This document shows, piece by piece, positions 34,542 to 45,775 of a DNA stretch of 64,000 bases. Every line of letters starts with the position of its first letter. Positions within the stretch are counted from its first letter, which is position 1. Source of the stretch: Pseudopyrenochaeta lycopersici (Eukaryota; Ascomycota; Dothideomycetes; Pleosporales; Pseudopyrenochaetaceae); the NCBI GenBank assembly GCA_003313425.1, contig NHZP01000016.1:434001-498000 (forward strand). Direction: 5' to 3'. The notes under the pieces were generated by a model. That model was not told where the DNA came from. It did not search any database and saw only the letters and a list, made by a program, of their open reading frames with translations. Made by a program: the position numbers and the translations under genes.

Positions 34542-36720
34542 TCAATCAGGACCCATAATCTCGAGTCCACGACACACGCCTACCCATCCGTGCCTCATCC
34601 CCTCCCAAACGGTCATCATACTGTCTTCTTCTTCTCCATCTCTTTTCCTCTCTCGTCTTTCTACTGCATCGCCCGTACCCTCCGCCATCATGCGAGTATT
34701 CTGGTTCCTATTCTTACTTGACTCTCTACTTTTTGATGGGCTAAGTAGCGAGGTTGAGGTCTTCAGGCCTTTGCCATCCAACTCGCCTTTGACTTCCCAG
34801 CCTCTGCGTACAGGACCTCGGACAGTCGCAGGACTAATGAGTGTGGAATCTAGTAGGGAATTCCAGCGGGACAGGTACATTCCTGGCCCGTGTGTTGTGC
34901 CACGATTTGCGGGTATTGATGGCGTTGAGGTCGGCGATGACATGATCGACTTGAGCCGCGACTGCGACGTGTCCTTTAGCGTTCTCAGATGCTTCTCGTG
35001 CTTGTCAAGTAGTTTCTTCAGCTCCTCTTGTTTCTCTTTACTCAGTGTCTCAAACAATGAGTGTAGTGGCGCCGTCATATTCCCTGCTCCTCCCTCTCCC
35101 CTTTTCTCCGCAGCCTTTGCATAATCGTCAATTCTGAACTCTGCAAAAATACGCTTTGCATAGACAAGATAGTCACTTGCAAGCTCCGGCGCGTTCTTGG
35201 TAACTTGATGCAGGAATTTATGCATCGAAGGTGCGTGTCTGCGCAATAGCTGAACGAAATCTTCGACCGTGGGCACATCGCTGGCTTCAATATCCTCAAC
35301 GCTAGCCGGTAATGGTGTGCTAGGGCGCGACTGCGATGTCTCGCGGCTTTTGTTACCGCCCTTTTTCCTCGGTTTCGAGACTTTGATTAGGTCCGTGATG
35401 AAGGCTTCGGCGTCTGTGACGGTGCCCGAGAGATCAACTGCATTGTGTATCGCGCGGATGACTGGGTCCATGGCCGTGACAGCCTCGCGAATTGCAGAGG
35501 TCAAAACATCTGGCTGCAGCTTGCAGAATACCTTTGTGAGTTCTTCGCGGTCGCGGATAGAAAGGTAAGTGCTGTAATATTCCATAGCAACATTGTGTTG
35601 ATGTTCATTCAGAGAGTCGGCGTCAACCGACGGATCGGCGGTTTCGAGCATGACAGCAACGATAGATTTCGACTCTGAAATAGACTGGCTTCTTGCAGCT
35701 TCATGCTTATCCCTTGATGCATACACGAAAGATTTGATTGTTTTAAAGACTTTCTTCTCAGGTGCATCGCGCGAGGATTCTAGTTTCGTTGCACGCTTCT
35801 GGAATTCAGCGGTATCCCAGGCCAGCACTGTTGAAATGATTTGTTGCAGCAAGTTCATGCCGTCGTTGGAGTTGTTTGTCAGACCTATCCAGTTGGTCAT
35901 GGCTGTTACCGAGAGCTTCGCAAGGATCAACCTCACCATGCCGTTTATCATTGATGCTGCGTTGCCCACGCGCAGAGTCTGCTTGATAACCATGTACGGG
36001 ATGAGGCGGTTTGCGTTCTCAAGGAGGCGGACGAGATACTGGCCATCTGGAGACATTACGAACACGTGATGGAGGAAGGATGCAACGCTATACCGATTAG
36101 CTGGTGGTCCTGTGTAATCGTTGCCGCACTCACTTCAGCAGGATAAACTCATGTGCTGCCTGCACAACGCTCGAGTGGTCTTCTAGCCTCCCCAACGACT
36201 GGACCTTTTCGAACATGTCATCGAGCAAGTCCCCATATATGACTCCATGCATCAGGTCATCAAATCCCTGAATGACATCTTCTGGGTTGCTCGTGTCGTA
36301 TTCCTTCTTCTCTTCCTTCTTTACCACCGGATACCCGCCCAACATGCCTCTCGCAATGTATTCAGCGATACTACTCGCCACTGTAGCCAGCGCCTTCCTA
36401 CTCCCAATAGCACCCTTGTCATAGCTTTCACTCAGCTCTGCCTCGGCGAGCTTTGCAACCAGTGTCCTAACCTTGTCTTGCCAGAACTCGTCTCCAAATC
36501 TCTGAATCGCGGGGTTGCATAAAGCGAATTTGTTAAGCATGCTCTGCAATAAAGGGCTCGTGGACTGCACGCCATCTGCTTTGCGAAATGGGTAGCCATA
36601 CTGGTCGATGGTAGTGGGGTACTTGAAGGCTTCGATTTCAGAGTAGATTTGGTGGTGGATTAAAATGTCAAAGAGAGCGTGCGTCTGTGCGGGTGTGAGA
36701 GGAGTGGAGGAAGACGCCAT
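34542..36720 (-). CDS. PX-associated-domain protein (PXB plus DUF3818)
   Basis: Two exons on the minus strand (36720-36134, 36087-34542) give 710 residues; the 46-base intron has GTGAGT donor, GCTAAT branch and TATAG acceptor. Residues ~10-195 match the PX-associated (PXB) helical domain (LTPAQTHALFDILIHHQIYS, then YPFRKADGVQSTSPLLQSML). The following ~350 residues match the DUF3818 region (YLVRLLENANRLIPYMVIKQ, GNAASMINGMVRLILAKLSV). The yeast family member Ypr097w also has a PX phosphoinositide-binding domain between these parts; here I see none, so this is a shorter paralogue type. The C-terminus is Ser/Arg-rich and probably disordered. A role at membranes in lipid-linked trafficking is only a family inference. 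Confidence 0.75.
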
Positions 36721-37502
36721 GTTTGTGGGAGCATAGCGGGAGAAAAATCGTGTCGAGGCATAGTGATTCTTAGAGTGAGGGTTGACGCGGATGCGACGCG
36801 GGGTACGTCATCCTCCGCAACGCCTTGGCGGTAGACCGATTCAATCTAAGATTACATCTCGCGTGCTGTTCTTCTTCTCTAATTCGAAGTACCATAGAAT
36901 CGATAGCCCTTCTCCAGGGCCGACTATTTATCAGGCATACGGCATAGAGAAAACTTCTGGTGGTACGCCTGCATACTTGTTCCCACCACAAACAAACATT
37001 ATCAATGGGCAGTCCACATTCAATCTATCGCTTCATGGCCATGATATGAATAGGAACGTGACTGCTGGAAAGATTATGTTTTCATCAGTACTGAGGATGA
37101 AGCATCCTTGTATGCAGAATATTGCATCAAGGAGGCTACATTCTGCTATGCGCCATCTTACAATTGGATGTGTACACGACTTGCTTGTTGTGGCTGAGTT
37201 GTGAATGACGTTGACGTCCCATGTGTCTCGGAGCCGACAACAATGTTCGCAGAAATCCGACGTGAAGCATTTTTAGACCACTCAGAATCCTTCAATCATG
37301 GAGGGCGTTGTACCACTTCCTATGTGTACCATTGTGCCCTGCCCCTTCATCCACCAGTGTGTCTAGGAGTTGAGAACTCATCTGAAACATTTGTATCAAA
37401 TGACCCTACCAAACACCTTTGCATTCACTTTCACCTTGGTTTCAATGCTATTGTGTCCGACATCTTTCACTTCAGTTTCATTGCCACCTTCCACAACTTG
37501 AA
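36721..37502. other. Intergenic region ahead of the PX-associated gene
   Basis: About 780 bases carrying the PX-associated gene promoter and the 3' flank of the minus-strand gene at 37503. Two open frames of about 140 codons on the plus strand (36782, 37201) look non-protein-like in composition and are not called. Confidence 0.35.
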
Positions 37503-39181
37503 CTATACCTGGCGCAGGCCTTCCTTCTTAGCCTTGATTGCCTTCAAATCTAGCGCCTCTGGAACCGCACTCATCCGCCGAAATGAGCGATGCTCCGGTG
37601 GCGATGATGGCGAATCCTGAAAAGCATGCATTTCTACTAGCGCCTGTTCTAGCTCTTGCAGCATTTCGTTCTCCCTGCTGCCATCGCTGTCATCAGTGTC
37701 ATGCAATGACTGAGGCGGAGCAACCTTATTTGTGTCTGTCGATACAGCCGGGTCTTTTTCCTTCAGCGTAGTTATTAGCGTAGACACTAGCGTCATCCAG
37801 CCCGAATCTGGGAGTCCCATGTCTGGGATGGATGCCTTCTCTTTAGCGCGTAAATTCGCCTTTTTACCATCGTTGAGCCGGCTTTGGACACCATCATTTA
37901 CAAACAGGTGAATTTTTATGCCTTGGAAACGTCTTTTTGTTGTGTTCTTAGCATTGAAGTACCCGTCCAGTGCTGCGAGCGTCTTCTTCTGCTCTTCTTC
38001 ACGCAACTGTTGCGCATGGTCGATTATGGGCAAGGGGAAATGTTTCTCAGTTCTGGAATAATTCTTTTCCATTTTGAAAGTTTGTAAAGCCGAGGATTCT
38101 TCGACGAGAGGAGACATGCGGCTCACTTGTTTCGCTCTCGCGGGGGAGAATCCCAAGACCCCTCTTTGCTTCGCATTTGTAGTCCTTAAGGTTGGAGATG
38201 TATATTTTGGAGCTGACGTACACCGAGGTTTCCCTTTCAGTACCTCTTGATGTAGCGTTGCAACCCTAACTCGCTCCTGATTCGCAGGCGAGACTTCATT
38301 GTCGTTATCACTGTCTTTAGAATTGCTGCTCGCGTACCCACTGGCAAGCACAACCGCTGAGTTGTAAGATGATCCTAATACAAATTGAGGACTCTCTTGC
38401 ATTGCTGTGCCTTGTAGATGGTTCTCGGGTGACCGTTGAAGCACGTTATGCTTCCTGTGACATTGGCTATGCCGCGTTATTTCAAGATCAGGTGGTTGTA
38501 AGTCCATACGCTTAGGCTCAACATGCACATCCATCGTGGCCTGCGTGTATTGGTCTCCACAAACAAGCTGCATATATTCTGATCCCGGATGTCGCAATGG
38601 CTTAACTGATCTATCAAAAACAACACCGGTTGGATCATTCCAATAGGTAACAATAGAATTCAAGGCGAAGGGAAAATTGCATGGTATAAGGCCTTTCTGC
38701 AGCGGCCGTGCGGTGATGGTGGGGGTTATGACGGACAAACCTGGTACTTGCTGTTCGTCGCAGGTAGAAGCCGGAGTTGTTCTGCATGAGTACGGGCAAC
38801 AAGTCCTTTTATTTCTACAACAGCAGTTGTACCTCCGATTTTGGTGGCTTTGAGGCATGTCGGTAAAGGTGGTGTTTCAATGTTAGTTTTCAAATATAAG
38901 CGCTGTTGATGATCGTATGTTAAATGTACCGCACGAGGCCTACGAAGGAGACGGAAACAGAATGGCTGCGTCGGCAAAGATATAGTTTCCATAGAGAAGG
39001 GCGCACCGTGATGAAATGCGTTTCCCAGGCGACCCAACTTGTTGGAATATTGCAGATGAAGTAAGTATCTAATAGGCCAAAGTAGTCCTAAATCATTATT
39101 CACTGCCAACTTCGCGTGCAGGGTGCTGGCAATGTCACCGCACTGGCTGGATTGAGTACCAAAGTATGTAATCGCAGGCAT
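37503..39181 (-). CDS. Uncharacterised protein, two-exon model
   Basis: Proposed exons 39181-38741 and 38696-37503 give 544 residues. The intron (44 bases, GTTTGT donor, CTGCAG acceptor) keeps phase and joins KYQ to KGLIPCNFPFALNSIVTYWN. Alternatively the downstream frame (37503-38858) stands alone. The N-terminal part contains folded-looking segments (WPIRYLLHLQYSNKLGRLGN, HLTYDHQQRLYLK); the C-terminal half is Ser/Lys-rich with a coiled tendency (HAQQLREEEQKKTLAALDGY) and an acidic end (QELEQALVEMHAF). No family is recognised. A further 89-codon frame upstream on the same strand (39322-39591) could be an additional 5' exon. Confidence 0.5.
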
Positions 39182-40636
39182 TCACCGAAAATCGGGTAGG
39201 TACAAATCATTTTATCACAGCCTTCTCCTATCGAGCACATCTTTGCACAGCGGGCACTTCACACGATGCCAAATTACTTTTGCGATCTGCGATACCCCTT
39301 CGCCTTCGTGGTACTGTCTGATCAACAGCCTGCTGTCAGCTCGTTCTTGAGCATGTACAGGTTCTTTCTTGTTTCTTCTTTATCTACACTAGAAAGATAC
39401 ATAGCTGGTGTGTCATTCTCATATAGGTATTCTCCTACTGTCCGGTCTGACTCGTCCATGGCCGACATAGGATGATTCGCGGACGTTAGGCTTATAGGTT
39501 GAGAGGCGAAAAGCCACCTGATGATTGCAGTACTTGATTGGAAGAGGCTTTGCGGATGATGCTGATGGCTATCTACCTGCATCAGGATCAATAATCAGAG
39601 AGGAACAATTTGCTCGGAAATTAGAATGAAATTAAATTCCAAAGAAGCGGGCCAGAGCAATGGATGGACAAGTAGACGGAATCAGAGATACGTCTCGCAG
39701 TCTGCGCTGTGTGCAGAACTCTAACCATTGTGGGAAGAATTGGGAAGTCCTTGAGCTTGCGCTACGACTCATAATAGCCCTTCATGTAGATGAAAGTGGG
39801 CCTAGCACACTTTTGTGATGTTTGTAAGAGAGCGCTGCCACACCCGTAACAAGGAGTCAATGTCATGTCCAAACGGTGACGCGTAATATTTTGATCTTTG
39901 CACCCGAGTTGAGAGTGTTCCAGGCATAGTGAAAGATTACATTAGATCGTAAATCTAGGAGTGACTCGGTTTAATGGCTCGGTAATGCGTTGCTCCTTCG
40001 ATTGTTTCAGGCTGGCTTTTGGCTCAAGCCCCTCCTCGTCACTTGGGCCACATGGCTTGCCAAGCAATTCTGATAACTGAGCGAGGTCGAATCGATCTTA
40101 AGTTTGCCTCATCATTTCCTCCTGCCCACGGTAAAAGCGATATTATTCTACTGCTTTCCCGCTATGAACAAAATTTCCGAGGTATCTAGCATTCAGGCCT
40201 AGACGGTCCAGCCACAGGGCATTGACAGCGGCAAGCCACAGCCAAATCCGGCGTTGCATGGATGGGTGCCGAAACGTTGAAACGCCCGTTCGGACAATAG
40301 AGCGAACACTAGTATGGAAACGCTATCGTCGCCTTTCCTTGCGACACATCCCAGTACCCTTGAGGGCAATCGACCGTGTCCAGGAGGATGCACAAGCCAC
40401 TGCAATCTTCTGCCCGTGTTTTCCACATCTATATTGCGGTCTCTCGATCCTGCCATGGCGATTCTGTTTTGTATTCCACACTCTTTTCCATATCACACTC
40501 GTTTCCGGATTTGATCCGAACTTCCTCTCATTTTCCATTTCTCAATTATCGGCTGGTCTGAGCAAACGTTCTTACTTTCTCACCCATATCCCAACGCGTC
40601 GATCCAAATCCTAAATCTCTCATCTGATCCGATACA
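39182..40636. other. Intergenic region upstream of pectin lyase
   Basis: About 1.45 kb. It contains an 89-codon minus-strand frame (39322-39591) that may be a 5' exon of the gene to its left, and the pectin lyase promoter to the right. The inverted motif GGCTCAAGCC occurs at 40021-40030. A pyrimidine-rich stretch precedes the ATG. No repeat or RNA gene was found. Confidence 0.4.
40021..40030. promoter_or_regulatory. Inverted GGCT-CA-AGCC motif upstream of pectin lyase
   Basis: The ten bases form two GGCT half-sites facing each other around a two-base spacer. The same ten bases occur upstream of the xylanase gene (48751-48760). GGCT is the core of the fungal XlnR site (GGCTAR), but the flanking A/R is missing, so a binding role is only a suggestion. 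Confidence 0.25.
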
Positions 40637-42076
40637 ATGCGTTTCGAAATATTAGTGTTCATTGCGACGGCGGCAAGCGCCTCTGCACAGAAGGTTGTTG
40701 GCAGCGCATATGGTTTTGGTGCTGGAGCAACCGGTGGGGGTAGCGCTGCGGCCGTTACACCAACAACTGCAGATGAACTCTCGAAATATCTTTCAGACGA
40801 TGTGGCGCGTACCATCTTGATCACCAAGACATTTGACTTCACAGGCAAGACCGCTACTGGTGCAGGTTGCGATAAGAGTACCTGCAAAGTTTCCTCTGGT
40901 GGACAATTCTACCTAGGTGATCTGTCTTGCGGTGGCTCCGATATGACCCCGGTCAGCTCGATTACATATGACGCTGCTGGTACTGCACCTCTCGGCGTCG
41001 GCAGTAACAAGAGTATTCTTGGTGTAGGCGGAAAGGGTGTGATCAAGGGCAAAGGACTTCAGATTAAGAAAGGCGCCAGCAACATTATTATTCAAGGCCT
41101 CGAGCTGACGACAATCAACCCCGGTATCGTGTGGGGTGGCGATGCTCTCGACTTGCAGGGAGGAAACTCAAAGATCTGGATTGACCATTGCAAGTTCTCT
41201 CTTGTCGGTCGTATGTTCGTGGTGAGCCATTATGATGGTGCCAGTGCTACACTTTCAAACAATGAGTTCAACGGCGTCACGACCAAATCAGCAACCTGCA
41301 ACAACAACCATTACTGGGGCTTGATGTTCATCGGGAAAAACGAAAAGTTCACCCTAGACAAGAACTACTTTCACGATCAATCCGGGCGCGCTCCGAAACT
41401 CGGTCAAGACGGCGTCACTGGATACTTCCATGCCATCAACAACTACTTTGAGAACATGAAGGGCCATGCTTTTGATGCCTACAATGGTGCCAATGCTTTG
41501 GTCGAGGGCAATGCATTCGCAGCTGTGAGCCAGCCTTCGACAGAGAAAGCGAACTCCGTCGCAACTTTCGTCACCAACGGAGGCAGCGCTTGTTCGTCTG
41601 CGCTTGGCCGCAACTGTCTCGCCAACAGCGTCGATTCAGCCAGCGGCAAGCTTGGTGGAGGGTCAACCACAAGCTTTATTTCTCAACTTGCAAATGTGAA
41701 GGTTCCTTCCGCCTTGGATGCCAGCAAAGTTGCATCTCATGTAAAGGCAAACGCTGGTCCGTCGAAACTCGGTGCTGCTTCGGCGGAGACTGCTGTGCCT
41801 GCAACCCCAACCACCACAAAGGCAGCGGCTGTGGCTGTGACAACTAGCAAAGCTGCCGCACAGCCTGCTACTACCAGCAAAGCTGCCGCTCAACCCCCGA
41901 CACCTGCTACAGGCTCTGGCTCTGGCACCGCTAAGCTCTATGGCCAGTGCGGAGGTCAAGGATTCAGTGGGCCTACAAGCTGCGAAGCTCCAGCTACTTG
42001 CGTTAAGGCAAACAACTGGTACAGCCAGTGCATCATCAGCTCTGCTAAGTTCCGACGTACCCTTTCCCGCGTGTAA
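40637..42076 (+). CDS. Secreted pectin lyase (PL1) with C-terminal CBM1
   Basis: A single-exon 479-residue protein. Residues 1-18 are a signal peptide ([18 protein letters not shown]). The parallel beta-helix of polysaccharide lyase family 1 follows with [40 protein letters not shown] and the strand-switch [17 protein letters not shown], where the Arg is the expected catalytic base region. The pattern fits fungal pectin lyases more than pectate lyases. A Thr/Ala/Pro-rich linker with TTSKAAAQP repeats (about 385-430) leads to a fungal cellulose-binding module from Tyr435 ([15 protein letters not shown]... WYSQC). It should act outside the cell on plant pectin by beta-elimination. The CBM1 would hold the enzyme on cellulose. 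Confidence 0.9.
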   Translation: MRFEILVFIATAASASAQKVVGSAYGFGAGATGGGSAAAVTPTTADELSKYLSDDVARTILITKTFDFTGKTATGAGCDKSTCKVSSGGQFYLGDLSCGGSDMTPVSSITYDAAGTAPLGVGSNKSILGVGGKGVIKGKGLQIKKGASNIIIQGLELTTINPGIVWGGDALDLQGGNSKIWIDHCKFSLVGRMFVVSHYDGASATLSNNEFNGVTTKSATCNNNHYWGLMFIGKNEKFTLDKNYFHDQSGRAPKLGQDGVTGYFHAINNYFENMKGHAFDAYNGANALVEGNAFAAVSQPSTEKANSVATFVTNGGSACSSALGRNCLANSVDSASGKLGGGSTTSFISQLANVKVPSALDASKVASHVKANAGPSKLGAASAETAVPATPTTTKAAAVAVTTSKAAAQPATTSKAAAQPPTPATGSGSGTAKLYGQCGGQGFSGPTSCEAPATCVKANNWYSQCIISSAKFRRTLSRV

Positions 42077-43708
42077 AGCCCAGAGTTGACCTTAGCTTAT
42101 GGCTCTATGGAGATTCGGGCCCATTTGTCCTTGATCCTTTCCGGATGAAGGACCCTTCTGATGTACAAATTTTAAACATCTTAGTAAATATTCATTCACC
42201 GTTGTGTCATAGCCTGCGATTGTCTCTCTGTACTTTTGCCTACATTATACCAACGCCAAGCTGGCGTTGCGTCTCGTAGGCATCGCAATGCAGAATCATT
42301 ATACAGGTTCACTACTTTAATGCTCCACACTTTTTCTTTCATTGAACTTATTTGACGGCACAGTGCAATGTGGGAATGTCCGACAATGCTAACAAAGAAT
42401 CCCACACCCCGGTACGGCCCTCAAATTCGCTACCGCACTGCACAGTTCATTGGCAACCCGTGCAATTCTTCTAGATTACGATTTGAAGGTGTGATCCTCG
42501 GTTGACTTTGAGCCATTAGACAGACTGTCACTGCGGAGCGTTTTCATCCATTCAGTATCAAACACCGGCTGATACTGCTCGTTGAGCTCCGAATCGCATA
42601 CACGAGCTCTGATACTAGGATGACTGTCCGAGAATAAAAGTATTTCCTCAATACCCACAAAGTCTTGGCTCTCACCATTCTCGTAAGCTCGAACTCGCTT
42701 ACCTAACATCTTCACTGCTGCGTAGACGTATCTATTGCTTTCTCCAAGAGCAATTTCAGAGTGTGTCAAGCTCGACCGCAACGCTTGGTTTTGCGAAATG
42801 GTTCTGGGAAATATGAATATCCACAGGGTAAGCATCTTTGTGCAGAGTCATGTTCACTGTTCATAACTGTGAACTGTGTCAAAGGGTCGATCGTGGAAGT
42901 ATAAACCATGCGTTCCGTTCGATAATGATAGTACGTTGTCATCTCGGAATGGGAGTCTTGGGGATTGTGTGAGGCGCGTTGAGACTGACTCTCGTCCAAA
43001 GACGTAGAAGCGGTGGAGTTCACGTAATCTACGCGACTGACTTGGGGCTTAGGCTCGTCTTGACGGGTTGATTCAACTGAGGTACTTTCGTATGATTTAA
43101 ATGATGAGATGAATAATTTTTGAATCTATTAGGTCATTGGTTTGCTATTCAAAGCGATAGTAACCATCACAGCGGTCAAGGGAGGCACGCTGCTGATAAC
43201 AATCGATGGTCGGGGTTGAATGTGTAGAGCTCCAGCGGCTTTGTCGTATAGTGAGATATGAGAGTGAAGTAACAATTCAAAAATACTCCTGCAGATACCT
43301 TTGCACTTGAGCTTGGCATATGTGGCTGTAGATGCCTGGTGAAAGTGAATGCCAGACCGGCGCAAGGTCCCTAAGAGCTGTGATATTGGTGCCAAAGACG
43401 ACTTGTCTTTAACAATTTGAGGCCTTTAGGTAAATATCGTCGTGCTATAGACCTTGTGGACAGATATTGGCAACTCGCACGCATTTCTACTGGCCTAGGT
43501 GCAGCATTGGAGACTCTGAAGTTGAATAAGCTAGACAAAAGGCAGCTGCAGTGCAGGTATAATTCTTGTTCTATAAGTTGCCAAGCGAGCGAAGTGAACC
43601 AAAGTGCGACCAAACACCAACCAGAGCGTCCTGACTCCACTCTTTCCTAACACATTCAAATCATTGGTCATCTTTCCTGACGTTTTCCTCCATGCGCTTA
43701 CACAGTAT
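42077..43708. other. Interval with unresolved minus-strand open frames
   Basis: About 1.6 kb between the pectin lyase and the small secreted protein gene. Minus-strand frames at 42476-42835 (119 codons), 42766-43023 (85) and 43129-43395 (88) have protein-like stretches (YAAVKMLGKRVRAYENGE), but I found no set of splice sites joining them in phase. It may be a decayed or multi-exon gene. I do not call a CDS. Confidence 0.35.
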
Positions 43709-44158
43709 TCACTGGCAGACAATGACTCCATTATCCAAGTTAGTGTTCCCAAAATTGACATCGCTGCCTCCAGATCTGATTGTAGCAACTCTCTGTTTCG
43801 CTGCAGCATCCCGGAAAATATTGCAACTCCCCGAGCCGCTCACCACCCCAGCGCGGTTAGCCTGTACCGGGTTACCCAAGCGGAAAGTACCCTTGATAGG
43901 CACGCGAGAGCCGTTTGCGGGAACGTTGGCTTGCACGGCGGTGTCAGTTGCGTCTTGTGAGAGCTGAACGCGGATGGTACGAGTCTAAATAAGATTAGTG
44001 GGGAACTGACAAGGTTTGGCGAGGAAAGGGCGAAGTTTGGAAGGGAGTGCTAAGGGAGTGTTAAGGGAAGGTTCCAGTACCTGACGAGCATCGACTTCAG
44101 CTGGAGCGGCAGCTGCGAAGGCAGCAAAGAGGGAGGCGATGATAAGCGTTGCCTTCAT
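43709..44158 (-). CDS. Small secreted protein, effector-like
   Basis: Two exons on the minus strand (44158-44081, 43984-43709) give 117 residues. Exon 1 is almost exactly a signal peptide (MKATLIIASLFAAFAAAAPA) followed by EVDARQ. The mature part is about 95 residues with only two cysteines, in GSGSCNIF and at the end (VIVCQ), and beta-strand-like spacing (TRTIRVQLSQDATDTAVQAN, VPIKGTFRLGN). The intron (96 bases) has a GTACTG donor and TTTAG acceptor with internal ACTCCCTT repeats. No family name is recognised. It could be a cell-wall or apoplastic protein, or an effector. A different-frame open reading frame over exon 2 (43531-43809) is considered a shadow. Confidence 0.7.
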
Positions 44159-45165
44159 GTTGATGATTATTCAAATGAATCTTAAATGAAGATGAAAATG
44201 TAGATTGATCGGTTGGTTGAAGAGATTGGCTATTGAAATGTTTATGGTTTGCGGTAGGTAATGTTAGGATGATATTGTTGAATGAGCAAACTGATGCGTC
44301 TCTTTATACATGTTTCTAGTGTTACAAGTACGCCTGAATAGAGTGCATTTCTTTCTTTAGGCTTGTTGACGTGTATGTCTCTGCGCTCAGCCAACCTCAT
44401 CATAGCACAACTTGCAGGATGTAATCTGTGTTGATGGAGCGCTGATGGAGCGCTGATGGCCTGGATTTGGAATCCGCAGGTTGTTTCTTGTCGAAACAAT
44501 GTAGAATTCTTGGCGTTCGGTGACTTTACACAATGCTTACGACCGACAGAATGAGAATACCAATCATATTAGAGTATTAGGCCGTGGCGGAAGACGGAAG
44601 CGGCTGCAAGCTAATTCGAGAAGGTCGACTTGCGTGCTGAGGTCAGATCTGGGGTTATAAGGCTGAGCTGACCGGTTTACTTCAGGATAAATTCTTGGAG
44701 ACGATGGTCCTTGTTGATTGGTTCAATATATTGCACATAAATTTGGTCGCTTAGTCATTTCAAACAAGCACAACATCGTAGTAATGAAGATGGAGGAATG
44801 AACTCTTGACTGTTTGGAGACTGGCATAATGTAATACCAATACGAGAGTAATCCAAGAGAAGTGTATTGCCGTCCTTATGAGTTACCAACAACTCAACGG
44901 AAAGGATTTCGGCAAAATGGTAAAGGCTGCCTTGAAACGATGGGGTCCAGATGAGATTGCAACCTAGATCCCAGACTCAGAATGAAGTGTTTAAGGCTCT
45001 CCATCTCTAGCGTGTATCTTGAGAAGAGACTGAATTAGATCTGCCGAGTGGCGCATCATGTCGTGAAATACACTAGGGAAAGTTATTGCGATACATTGTT
45101 GTACATGTTTATAATTAACAGTTGTCATCTACATTTGCCCAATGAAGCAGTTCCAGAATCGCTAT
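44159..45165. other. Promoter and intergenic region of the small secreted protein gene
   Basis: About 1 kb. It contains a short direct duplication of GATGGAGCGCT near 44430-44455. No gene is supported. Confidence 0.35.
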
Positions 45166-45775
45166 TTAATTCTTCGATAGAACATCTTTTGCGCCGTCTT
45201 GCACCCTTTGAGCGGCTGACGCTATGGTGTTTTTGTCGAGGCTGAAGTGCGCTCCGTAACGATCCTTCACCACGTCAGTCTGTTCGACAATACTACGTAA
45301 ATCTACCACGTACCTGCTCTGCACCAATGCCAGACCCTGCCAATAGCTTCGCGCGCTGCTGTCCATCATGGCCAAGACCGTGAGAACTCGCCGCATCGCC
45401 CTTGGTTGCAACGCTCTGTGCCGCCTCTTTCACCTTCTGTGCGTCAAGGCTGTGCAATGCAGGGCTGAAATGTGCGTTATATCGATCTTGTTCCGCGCCA
45501 TCGCCCTTCGCGCGTACAGCTTCCTTCAGTTTGTCATAGCCCTGGGAACCTACGCCGAGATGTGCGTTATATCGATCCTGCTCGGCACCATCGCCACGGG
45601 CTAAGGCGGCTTCCCTTAGTTTTTCGACACCATTATTAAGAGCATCTGTGGGTACATTGAAGTGGGAGCCGTAGCGGTCTTGCTCAGCGCCGGAGCCCGA
45701 TTGTGTAGTGATGTCGGGGTTAACGGGGTTTTGAGCAACGCTGCTCTTTTCTGTTGATGTACTGAATAGACCCAT
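45166..45775 (-). CDS. Repeat protein with four GAEQDRY motifs
   Basis: Two exons on the minus strand (45775-45314, 45264-45166) give 186 residues. The protein contains four copies of a GAEQDRY(G/N)(S/A)H motif spaced about 28-60 residues apart, each followed by a helical segment of the kind LDAQKVKEAAQSV. The intron (50 bases, GTACGT donor, CTGAC branch, AAG acceptor) falls exactly inside the fourth motif, between GAEQ and DRY; splicing completes that copy, which confirms the junction. The protein is hydrophilic, without Cys or Trp, and has no signal peptide or membrane segment. Composition recalls stress-related hydrophilins, but that is a weak analogy. No named family is recognised. Confidence 0.75.

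Noticed and set aside
42476..43395. A three-exon minus-strand gene next to the small secreted protein
   Set aside because: No donor and acceptor pair was found that joins the frames in phase, and the middle frame lacks an ATG.
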